A DNA stretch of 64,000 nucleotides from Lamellibrachia satsuma (Eukaryota > Annelida > Polychaeta > Sabellida > Siboglinidae): assembly GCA_033239005.1 (NCBI GenBank), contig BSQZ01000015.1, positions 8,195,001 to 8,259,000 on the forward strand, in the 5' to 3' direction. A model generated the notes under the pieces. The model worked only from the letters and a program-made list of their open reading frames with translations. It ran no database searches and had not been told where the DNA came from. Shown here one piece after another: positions 54,992 to 64,000 of this stretch. The translations under genes were made by a program, and so were the position numbers. Position 1 is the stretch's first letter. Every line of letters begins with the position of its first letter.

Positions 54992-56326
54992 ATGGCGCCT
55001 GTGAACGTGGAGTGTCCGATCGAGGATTGTGACTATACGGCTACGCACGCAGAGGCGGCAGTGGTGGCTGCTATGCTGAGTGTACATGCCACTGTGCACG
55101 TCGCTGTCCCCCGGGCGCTGGGCGCGAATACGAAAATGGAGAAACTCAAGCGTCCTTCCGTAGCACTGGCCGGGACGGGCGAGGCCTGGTCATACTTCAT
55201 AACCCGCTGGGGTGAGTACAAGACGGGTACTAAACTTGTTGGACCCGACATAGTCGCACAACTACTGGAATGCTGCGAGGAGGAGTTGAGAAAAGACCTC
55301 ACTCGCACAGCGGGCAAGAGCCTAATGAGCAGTGACGAAAAAGATGTCCTCACCGCCATGAAGGCACTCGCCATCCGAGCGGAGAACACCATGGTAGCTC
55401 GGGTAGCCCTGTCTAACATGCGGCAGGGACACGAGGAGCGCATCCGGTCGTTCTACGCCCGTATCAAGGGGCAGGTGGATACATGCAAGTACGAGATGAA
55501 GTGCACTAAGACGGAGTGCGAACAAGTCAACGACTTCACAGAAGAGATTATACGCAATGTGATTGCCCGCGGCATCGCAGACCAAGAGATACAACGGACG
55601 AAACACGCGTCCAGCCCGCAGCCGTACATCAACCTCACTCTCACCAACGAGCGCGAAGATTACAAAGCGCTGGGTTTTGACCTCTTGAAACGCACCCGCG
55701 CAGTATCCCTGCCTGTCATGGCCGACACGGGCTGTCAGAGCTGCCTGATCGGCATTGGAGTCACCCAACAAATGGGACTGAGTACCAAGGACTTCATACC
55801 CGTATCCATGACTATGAAGGCTGCGAACAACAAGGGAATTCGTATTCTCGGAGCTGTGGTGGTCAGATTCGCCGGTAACAGTGGCACTCGGAGATTGGAG
55901 ACGCGCCAAATCGCGTACGTGACGGACACCTCGGACATATTCCTCCCCCGCGCAGCTTGCATGGACCTGGGTATGATCTCGGACAAGTTCCCAACACTCG
56001 GGGAGGTCAACCTGGCGACCTCTGAATTATGTGACTGCCCGCGACGTGCAGAGCCGCCGACCAAGCCGACCACACTCCCCATGCCGGCGACCGAGGCTAA
56101 CAGAGAAACCTTACAGAAACACTTACTCAGAATATACGCTCAGAGCACTTTCAATACGTGCCCGCACCAGCCCTTACCGAGAATGACTGGCCCGCCGCTA
56201 CGTCTTATGCTCGATGAGGATGCGACGCCGGTTGCCCATCACACTCCCATCCCCGTGGCCATACACTGGCAAGACGAGGTAAAAGCAGGCCTTGACCAGG
56301 ACGTTCGTCTCGGCGTGTTAGAGTAA
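54992..56326 (+). pseudogene. Gypsy gag and protease region
   Basis: ATG at 54992 opens a frame of about 445 codons, closed by TAA at 56324. Residues 1 to about 210 are a gag/capsid-like helical region (F-I-T-R-W-x-E-Y, then R-I-R-S-F-Y-A-R-I-K-G). No C-x2-C-x4-H-x4-C knuckle is seen; the text passes within about 45 residues to an aspartic protease motif M-A-D-T-G-C-Q-S-C (around residue 245). The knuckle segment thus appears deleted. The segment ends just before the RT. Confidence 0.8.
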
Positions 56327-57019
56327 GTACCCATCGGTATGCCGGTGACATGGTGTCACCGCATGGTAATCTGCGCGAAAAAGAACGGCAAGCCGCGACG
56401 CACCGTCGACTTCCAAGCCTTGAACAAACATGCGTTCCGCGAAACCCACCACACCCGATCCCCGTTCCACCAGGCGAGACGCATACCTAACGGGAAACGC
56501 AAGACCGTATTCGACGCATGGAACGGCTACCACAGTGTCCCTCTACACGAGGACGACCGCCACAAGACGACCTTCATCACTCCATGGGGACGCTACCGGT
56601 ACCTCTCGGCTCCACAAGGGTATATAGCGTCAGGAGATGGTTATACACGACGATACGACGAGATCGTCGCGGACATTGGTGACAAGACCAAGTGCGTGGA
56701 CGACACGCTACTATGGTCAGATACGATCGAGGGGAGCTACTTCCAGGCGGTCCAATGGCTGGATATATGTGGCCGGAATGGAATCATCCTCAACCCGGAG
56801 AAGTTCGTCTTCAGCGCACCCACAGTGGACTTTGCAGGCTTCACGATCACCATGACTGACGTGCGACCATGCAGCCGCTACCTGGAGGCGATCCGCGATT
56901 TCCCACAACCGCGTAACATCACCGACATCAGATCGTGGTTCGGGCTGGTCAATCAAGTGGCTTACGCGTTCAGCATGGCCGAACGAATGCATCCGTTCCG
57001 GAAGCTCCTGAAAAATTGA
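56327..57019 (+). pseudogene. Gypsy reverse transcriptase
   Basis: It is in the same frame as gag but separated by one stop codon. It keeps T-V-D-F-Q-A-L-N, F-D-A-W-N-G-Y-H-S (first catalytic Asp), L-S-A-P-Q-G-Y, and C-V-D-D-T-L-L-W (catalytic pair). The thumb continues to L-N-P-E-K-F and F-A-G-F. A TGA at 57017 ends the frame at the start of the connection to RNase H. Confidence 0.88.
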
Positions 57020-57500
57020 AAACGCTTCACGTGGTCCCCGGAGTGAGAGGACATATTCCGCGAGTCGAAGGACGTGATCGTTCAAGAAATCGAGCGCGGT
57101 GTCCGCATCTTTGACAAGACCAAGCCTACATGCATCGCCACAGACTGGTCGAAGGAGGGTATTGGATTCTGGCTATTTCAAAAGCACTGCCGATGCTCAC
57201 CAATCAGACCCTTCTGCTGCAACGACGGGTGGAAAATAACCCTGGTCGGCAGCAGGTTTACACACGCAGCAGAATCCAGGTACGCGCCCATAGAGGGCGA
57301 GGCCCTCGCAGTCGCGGACTCCTTGGACAAGGCGCGCCACTTCGTGCTAGGTTGCGAGAACTTGATCGTAGCGGTAGACCATAAGCCGCTGCTGAAACTC
57401 CTTGCGGACAGAGCCCTTGACGACATACCTAACCCCCGCCTCAGGAACCTCAAGGAGAAGACCCTACGTTATCGCTTCCGCATCACACATACCTGACATG
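57020..57500 (+). pseudogene. Gypsy RNase H
   Basis: It continues the RT frame after TGA codons near 57017 and 57044. It has A-T-D-W-S-K-E-G-I-G (first Asp), E-G-E-A-L-A-V (Glu) and V-A-V-D-H-K-P-L-L (Asp), so the catalytic acidic residues survive. It closes at a TGA at about 57494, followed by a frame change into the integrase. Confidence 0.87.
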
Positions 57501-59085
57501 GTGCGCCGCGGGCCTCGAATCATTGCGATCAGTAACATGGGACCGCGTCAGGGAGGCTACCAGCAGCGACGTCGATATGCACACACTGGAGGAAATGGCA
57601 ACCGACGGCATCCCCGACTCGAAGATCGAGATGCCAGAGACGATTCGCGACTATCACCAGTACCGCGAAAACATCACATCGACAGACGAAGTGATCCTAT
57701 ACAAGGACAGGGTTATCATACCGCCCTCACTCCGATGTGAGATACTGAGCACCCTCCACGCTGCCCATCAGGGCGTATCGATGATGACCGCCCGTGCAGA
57801 ATCCGCTGTGTTCTGGCCAGGCATATCGGCCGACATCAGCACCACTCGGAAAAATTACGAACACTGCCACCGAATGGCACCCTCACAGCCTGGAGCGCCG
57901 CCCATCCCACCGATCCCGGTCGTTTACCCCTTCCAGGCAGTGTGCTCGGACTTCTTCGTACACAGGGGCGTACACTACCTCGTGACGGTGGAGAGATACT
58001 CAAACTGGCCAATCATATCGCAGTCAACAGGTGGCGCCACCGGCCTCATCGACCACTTACGTCGCGCCTTCGTGACGTACGGGACGCCAGAAGAGCTCGC
58101 ATCGGACGGGGGTCCGGAGTTCACCTCTACCGAGACCAGGTCTTTCCTGCACAGATGGGGCGTACACCACCGCCTATCATCGGTGGCCTTCCCCCACAGC
58201 AACTGTCGTGCAGAGATTGGGGTGAAGACGATGAAACGACTCATCACCGACAACACCGGTCCGAAGGGAGAACTGGACACTGACGCTGTGCAGATAGCGA
58301 TACTACAATATCGCAACACACCCGACCCTGACACAAAGATCTCCCCGGCGATGTGTGTCTTCGGCCGCCCGACACGCGATTTCATCCCGATTATCCCCGG
58401 GAAATACAGACCACATGAGACTTGGCGTGAGACATTCAAAGCAAGGGAGGAAGCCCTCCGTAAACGCCACATCCGCACAGCTGAAACCTGGGCGGAGCAC
58501 ACTAAACGCCTTCCACCACTTGCGGTTGGGGACTTCGTCCGCGTACAGAACCAGACAGGACCTCATCCCAACAAATGGGACAAGACGGGCAGTATCGTTG
58601 AGGTACGTCAGCACGACCAATACTCGATCAAGATTGACGGATCGGGCAGAGTCACACTTCGGAACAGGAAATTCCTGCGCAAGTTCAGCCCAGTTCACTA
58701 CGACCGGCCGCCAACCCGATCGATCTATGACGACCTAGCAACCCGCGTCACCGTACCAACACCCGTTGTGACACCGCAACTACCTGACCTCGATAACGAC
58801 CCTGCGACACCCTCGACGCAGACGGGGCACACACCGCCACCGACACTGACATCAGCGAGAATGCCCCAGCACAAGACACCGGCCGCTGCAGTCACGCCTA
58901 CAACCCCAGGACGAGACACACCGAGTCGCGCGACCCTCCAGACGCCACCACCAGCCCCAGCGACCCCGAGAGCTCCACCCCCATCGGAGCCTGACGTGAA
59001 ACCACCAGCACCAGCAATTGGTCAACGACGATCCACCAGAGCGACCAGCGTGCCTACCTGGCACAAGGACTACTCCATGGGATAG
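57501..59085 (+). pseudogene. Gypsy integrase with proline-rich tail
   Basis: An open frame of about 520 codons. The zinc-binding H-H-C-C domain reads L-H-A-A-H-Q-G but the first Cys appears replaced (N-Y-E-H-C). The catalytic triad is present: C-S-D-F-F, A-S-D-G-G-P-E-F, and Glu in C-R-A-E-I-G-V with 35 residues between the last two. A GPY/F-like module (K-W-D-K-T-G, Y-S-I-K-I-D-G-S-G-R) follows, then about 110 residues rich in Pro and Thr. It ends at TAG 59083-59085, about 50 bp before the 3' LTR. Confidence 0.85.
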
Positions 59086-59137
59086 TCAATAAACATTTAT
59101 CAGCCTTTATCCAGTAGCACTCGGAGGGAGATAGCAG

Positions 59138-59269
59138 TGCGCATGCGCTACTAGAAACGAAACCAGTACACACTCGCATTTCAACCTGTTCAATACTTGT
59201 TTAGTTATTGTCATTTCACGCTTTCTCTTTAGTAAAGTGACTGAACAAATGGAACTCTGTTCTTATTTA
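59138..59269 (+). repeat. Gypsy 3' LTR
   Basis: This copy is 131/132 identical to 54845-54976, preceded by the purine tract. Confidence 0.85.
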
Positions 59270-59799
59270 AAGATCTCTCGAATGTTATCTGTCCAACTTG
59301 CCCAAGGACACACCTCATGTAAAGAAATGTGCTCTCTCATTTAAGCTGTCAATTGTTTTAGTAGGCAACCTTTCACATGGTTTGTCAAACAAATGCATAG
59401 AATGCAATGAATGTTGCACTGTGTACAGAATGAGTTACATGATAGTGGTTCATACAACGAAGAAAAGGCAAACGATGACCAAAAAGGGGAGAGCCTCATT
59501 AAATGCAGATGACTTAATAAAGAAAAAATCTTATTGATGAGCTGACATCTAGTAGAGTTTTATAAAAGAGTTACATATATGCATACATGCAAGCACACAT
59601 TATTTATAAAACTGAATCCTACCCCTATGACATTTTATATTGCACCCAATCAATGTGACTACTGGGAAACACTTAATGTACGCTCCCCCAAGAAAAACAA
59701 ACGTATCTGTAATATATTGATATTTCAGAACATTTTCGAAACTGTTACATTCATTCATATGTACACTAACACAGCACAAACATTTGTGACATAAATTAC
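59270..59799. other. No gene recognised
   Basis: AT-rich, with short frames on both strands but no domain or splice support. Confidence 0.45.
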
Positions 59800-59932
59800 C
59801 TGAAAATAACGAGATGTTAGATCGTCTTCTGTTGATTCGTACAGCTGTAAGCCACACAGGAAATAACCATATTCGTTGTCCCACAACTTTCTCCAGCAAT
59901 CCTCCAAGATGTTTGTCTTGAAGAGTGTAACA
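59800..59932 (-). CDS. Possible internal exon, unknown protein
   Basis: On the - strand an acceptor ATGCATTAG at 59933 is followed by a 133-bp open segment: V-T-L-F-K-T-N-I-L-E-D-C-W-R-K-L-W, then Y-G-Y-F-L-C-G-L, ending R-Y-F-Q before donor GTAATT. The residue composition looks like a real protein rather than chance. It would lie upstream of TMEM59 on the same strand. I do not recognise the family and found no partner exon. Confidence 0.35.
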
Positions 59933-60068
59933 CTAATGCATGTATGAACAACCCAACTGCCCACACTTATAACACAACTGCTGGGACCACCCTCACCCAA
60001 ATTATTTATCAGTCTGTTTATGGGGGGGGGGGTGATTAATGATGTAACTCTATGTCGCACACACATCA

Positions 60069-60130
60069 TCGCCTAGCCTCAATTATCCAGGCTCCGCGAC
60101 GTGGCGCCACCGTTTGTTGCACATATCACC
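60069..60130. repeat. About 55-bp repeat shared with 54160-54225
   Basis: CCAGGCTCCGCGACGTGGCG then CCACCGTTTGTTGCACA occurs in the same orientation as the copy near the TMEM59 5' end. Confidence 0.8.
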
Positions 60131-60930
60131 TTGATCTTCTCGGCGGATTCACGAAGCTGAGAGAGAGTCGGATCCGGTGGGGGGGGGGGGGTACTGCCAT
60201 GCCAAAGCGGTGGGGTGTGCCGCCAGAGCCCCGTGGAGCACATGGAGAGAGAGAGATAGAAATCAAGAAATTTATGGTCACCAAGAGAGAATTATTGAAC
60301 AATTTATCTAATAGCTATAAGTGTAAGGTATACAAGCCCGGGCGGAACGTTTTCATTGGGAAATTTCCTCTTCGATGAAAGAGAGAATTATCAAGTTTAA
60401 TAGGGGCACAAAGAGAGAAAATTTACATTTTTTCTTCGGGCAGAGAGAGAAAAATGGCCAACAAAGGGGCATTTTCGCGGCACATACATGTATACCTCAG
60501 TATAGGGAGTACCCCCCCCCCGGGAGTCGGATAAGCGAGATATTAATCTTCGCCTGGTTCCATACCGTACTTTTTATTGTGACGGAAATTATGTATGCAC
60601 CCAGATTCTCGGTGCATAACTAGTTAAATTAAAGGGAAACAAAAGGCATATTTTGGGGGATGTACTAAAAGTTTTAATCAACTATACAATACAAATTAAT
60701 TTTCACGCCATATGGTTTACTCAGAATTTGTTATGAAAGTGGGCGATTTTGATCATTTCTCCAAATGACTGATAACTGATATGTTAACCAGTGCGACCGA
60801 TAAGTGCATGCCACATAGTTACATCATTAATCGTCCCCCTATAAACCCATTGTACATCTACTACACTCAGTAATTGAAGTTATTTAGTAGATGCTGGTAC
60901 GATATACCGGCGGAAAATCGTGACGTCAGT
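60131..60930. other. Homopolymer-rich stretch, no gene recognised
   Basis: Long G or C runs occur at about 60020-60033 (just before), 60177-60191 and 60509-60519, with GAGAGAGA tracts between. Short frames lack domains. Confidence 0.45.
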
Positions 60931-60934
60931 GCAT

Positions 60935-61165
60935 ATACCTTCTATTATATATTAATATATATCTTATTAGTACTGTATTTCTATGGATATAATGTGATGA
61001 AGACTGGGTGCTGTACATCTAGTATAAACACTGTGACGTGCATCCAGTGGGTTCTTGCCGTGCAGCAGCATTAATTTCACTGGTCCATATGCCTATACAC
61101 CACTGTATCGTTTTCAACTGATAATTAAGGGCTCAGCAGTCTTCTTTTACTAACGGATACAGTAC
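60935..61165. repeat. Dispersed repeat, inverted relative to 54240-54450
   Basis: It contains TGAAGACTGGGTGCTGTACA and CCAGTGGGTTCTTGCCGTGC. These are the reverse complement of blocks in the first copy. Confidence 0.78.
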
Positions 61166-61592
61166 GTTAAACCTGCTCACATGACCACCTGCATTAAGAG
61201 ACTATACTTGTCATATAACGACCTCAGTTAACTCCTTTCACAAAAGTCACATGTTACAATTATATCTGCATTATATATAAACGACCAACTGTGTTAATTA
61301 AGAGACCACTTTTTGACCATCCCTTGAGCGCGGTCACTTAAGACAGGTTTAACTGTAAATTTTTTAAGTGTCATGTCAAGTTTGTCACTATATAAGCTAA
61401 ATGGCATTTCGAAATGAACTTATTACATAACAGTTGAGTAACCAATTTAAATATATGTTTACATACTAAATATGCACGAAGAATATACATGATTTATTGA
61501 CAGCTGTGCCAAAAAATAAGCAGGGCCAGGGGATACAGCAAAATACATTTAATACTTAGTTTGAGGTATATTTATAATTTCTCGCATTTTAT

Positions 61593-61675
<83 letters not shown>

Positions 61676-62480
61676 TTAGAAAACGTCAAACTAATGCTAA
61701 CGCTTAAATTAATACACAAACATAAAGTGGCAGGATGCAATTAAGTCTTACATTCTTGAAATAAAATTCAAAGGCACATATTCTGTTAGTATTAGACCTT
61801 TACAAAGGCGGTATGGGGCTTTCATGGATACCAACACATGACGTCACATTCGCACATGCGCAGTACGCTGGCTGGCAAAGCTGCAAACCAGCCGAGCTTT
61901 CTCTAATAAATCCCTTAATTGCTATGCTCGAGCAAACATGAATGACTATACTCGGCTAAATACGCCAATGTTTTAGATCCCAATGCAAGGGAATCTTACA
62001 ATAAGAAACTATAGAGCATGGTGCACGTGACTTTAGTAAGTTACCAGATCTGTATTTTTCAAAACGGGTGGTAGAACGACCCATATGGCCATGCATGCAT
62101 GCCTCTGGCCCGATTAAACGTTCGGCATTACGCGATCAACAAGCCAGAAATGTTCAGCCGAGAGTGTGAAAGCTTATCAATCACCCACTAGCACAATTTC
62201 ATAACAATAAACGGTTTAACGATTTTGTTAGCCAGAAAACAACGACCATGCATGTATTGCCCACAATGACAGAGGCAGAGCCAATGCCAGTGTCGCGGGC
62301 GTGGGCCGGCTACTGTTACAGGGTTCACAGATTACAAACATTTCCTTTTTCTGCGTTCATTCTGCTTTAATTTTATACGACAGCTGCCAACAGTCGTGAA
62401 TAGAATATATCCATGGCATTGTTATATTAACGGTTCAAAGTTGAAATGTCGTCCACAAACCCCGGGGGGTATACTCCCTA
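61166..62480. other. No gene recognised; contains an (AT)n tract
   Basis: Around 61800-62300 the sequence is richer in CpG (ACATGCGCAGTACGC, GTCGCGGGCGTGGGC) and could be regulatory, but no exon is supported. Confidence 0.4.
61595..61672. repeat. (AT)n microsatellite
   Basis: An uninterrupted TA dinucleotide tract. Confidence 0.98.
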
Positions 62481-62489
62481 CCCAGCAGG

Positions 62490-62985
62490 CACACCGACGT
62501 CGTTTCGACGTCGAAAATAGGTTGAAATAAAGTCGCGACGTCGACAACATATACACAACATCTATGCAACGTCGATCAACCCCCGTCGTACCGACGTCGA
62601 AGTTTGACGTCGTTTGGACGTCGAATGTAGGTCGGTACGCAACGCACATAGGTGGACAACATACACGCAACGTCGATGTAACGTCGATTAACCTCCGTCG
62701 TAACAACGCCGAAGTTTGACGTTGTTAGCACGTCGAATTTAGGTCGGAACGCAATGTATGTAGGTGGACAACATATACGCAACGTCAATGTAACGTCGAT
62801 TAACCTCCGTCGTAACAACGTCGAAGCTTGACGTTGTTGCGACGTCGCATATAGGTCGATATACGCAACGCACATTAGTGGAAAACATGTACGCAACATC
62901 AATATAACATCGATCAACCTTCGTCGTAACAACGTCGAAGTTTGACGTTGTTAAGACTTCGAATTTAGGTTATTATGCTAAAGAT
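62490..62985. repeat. 112-114 bp tandem repeat rich in GACGTC
   Basis: About four units have register marks CGTCGTA at 62584, 62696, 62808 and 62922. Each unit holds several GACGTC or AACGTCGA palindromic motifs (CGACGTCGAAGTTTGACGTC, CAACGTCGATGTAACGTCGA). CpG density is far above its surroundings. The later copies are more diverged, with CG to TG or CA changes. Confidence 0.92.
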
Positions 62986-62989
62986 GAAA

Positions 62990-64000
62990 GTTACTATACG
63001 AACATTAATTTTTATTTGAACGGCAACGTACAGCATGCTTCCAATGTCAGTGACTGGATTTGTGATCGCACAACTTTGTCTGTTTGATTCACTAGCCAAA
63101 CAACCGATTTAGGTTTAAAACAGGATGAGGAATCATGTCCCAGCCAGCACGCATTCATCGGCCCGAAGGCGGACATCGCCTGGCAGCGCTCGGCAAGCGC
63201 TTGCCGACAACAGCCCGTTTGCCAGCCACACATGCGGCGCCCGCACTCGCGGGAGGTAATTTATCAGAGCTTGGACCGAGGGAGGCCGAGCTCTGATATC
63301 TCACGCGCGCTGTACCCTTATGATTTATTACTTGTATTAAATTTCGCATAGCATGCAAGGGGATTTTTCCCGTGCGGTAATGCACCACGCGGGAAGCAAA
63401 ATAAAATGGAAAGAAACTAACTAAAATTCATATGAAACGTGTAGTTACTCTCACAAAAAAATTAACAAACAATGACAACATTTTCTTGTTGTAAGCTCCA
63501 TATGTTCAAAATATTCACTGACGATTATCAATATTATTTTTTTTTACTGCGGGTCTACCCGGCCCATGCCGCCATATTCTTTTTACAGTTATAATTTATA
63601 AACGATTGGCGCGCCGCAAGACATGGTACGTATACATCTTTAGAAATTCATTTGTGAATCTTTGGCTGTATTTTTATTATCCAATACATTGATTTTGAGC
63701 ATTATGCAAATAATTTTTGTTCGCAAAGCATACGAAAGTAGATCTTTTCACATCGTAAATTTTAGGCGCCAAACTCGAAGGCCGTGAACTGTCTTGGACA
63801 TAATAGTCTTAGGTGAACTCAGCAGTACTAGCTGTCACTATATATGTCTATATGTTTATTTGTTGCGAGTAATTGATTTACCATAATAGAAACACAACAT
63901 TAATGATATATTATTATCATATATCTATTCTGTGAAATCTTCATTTAGTATTCTGCGCTGCATATTGCTTAATTCGTTATTAATACTTGAATTTATGCTA
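62990..64000. other. CpG-rich patch and possible first exon, unresolved
   Basis: 63130-63400 is CpG-rich (CGGCAAGCGCTTGCCGACAA, GCGGCGCCCGCACTCGCGGG) with inverted motifs such as TCAGAGCTTGGACC / CCGAGCTCTGA. At 63624 ATG is directly followed by GTACGT after GGCGCGCCGCAAGAC, a layout seen in first exons that hold only the start codon. The window ends too soon to test this. Confidence 0.25.

Larger units (their letters stand above)
54845..59269 (+). mobile_element. Ty3/Gypsy LTR retrotransposon, decayed
   Basis: Direct 132-bp repeats bracket a gag-protease-RT-RNase H-integrase order, which defines Ty3/Gypsy (integrase after RNase H). A purine tract CGGAGGGAGATAG precedes the right LTR, and TGGCGCC, a plausible primer site, lies at 54993. 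The interior is clearly GC-rich compared with flanking host DNA. Gag and pol up to RNase H share one frame; the integrase is in another. A clean target duplication was not found. Confidence 0.9.

Noticed and set aside
55033..55909. - strand frames of 136 and 195 codons
   Set aside because: They are shadows of the GC-rich Gypsy gag frame.
62422..62932. Two overlapping - strand frames with repeated R-R-R-L-I-D-V
   Set aside because: They are produced by the 112-bp tandem repeat and have no domain.

Overview
This window is AT-rich, intron-bearing and crowded with transposable elements. It is nuclear DNA of an invertebrate animal, probably aquatic. The evidence is two spliced conserved metazoan genes, CR1/Jockey-type LINEs, tRNA-derived SINEs, FLYWCH-type MULEs, BED-finger hAT remnants and a Ty3/Gypsy element. 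I cannot name the species. No prokaryotic or phage gene system is present.

Host genes. (1) The last two coding exons of a stathmin-family gene lie on the + strand (3111-3251 and 4662-4748). (2) A complete six-exon TMEM59-family gene lies on the - strand from 54072 to 21513. Its exons join in phase to a 324-residue protein with signal peptide, paired cysteines, one membrane span and the family's cytoplasmic KLS-x-YGD block. The two genes are convergent. TMEM59 intron 1 (about 19.4 kb) and intron 4 (about 10.5 kb) hold most of the mobile DNA. (3) A single possible exon of unknown identity lies on the - strand at 59800-59932.

Layout. 1-1.4 kb: a 311-bp direct repeat around a hAT-like insert. 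2.8-4.8 kb: stathmin exons flanked by minisatellites. 6.7-8.5 kb: a hAT-like element. 8.9-14.8 kb: one old LINE interrupted twice by MULEs, with 9-bp target duplications. 16-18.3 kb: a LINE 3' half and a second MULE transposase pseudogene. 20.6-23 kb: TMEM59 exons 5-6 with two minisatellites seeded on their boundaries. 23.7-26 kb: a reverse-strand LINE. 26.7-30.1 kb: nested hAT and MULE elements. 30.3-31.2 kb: LINE ORF1. 31.5-32.7 kb: a hAT element with target duplication. 33-34.5 kb: TMEM59 exons 2-4. 34.55-37.5 kb: a DNA transposon with roughly 300-bp inverted repeats carrying an EEAD/DT-motif gene. 40.6-42.8 kb: a SINE and a 580-bp tandem duplication, one copy of which is split by a hAT. 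43.7-53.2 kb: a decayed transposase-like gene containing a 4.16-kb (GACAGA)n/(GA)n array and probably an integrase pseudogene. 54.8-59.3 kb: a GC-rich Ty3/Gypsy element. 62.5-63 kb: a GACGTC-rich 112-bp tandem repeat.

The recurring theme is tandem duplication, repeatedly involving coding or exon-edge sequence: the stathmin exon start, the TMEM59 exon 5 splice acceptor, the TMEM59 stop codon, the catalytic motif of one MULE (nine copies), a second MULE, the TIR-element gene and the transposase-like gene. The exon-seeded minisatellites and the giant hexamer array are the most unusual things here.
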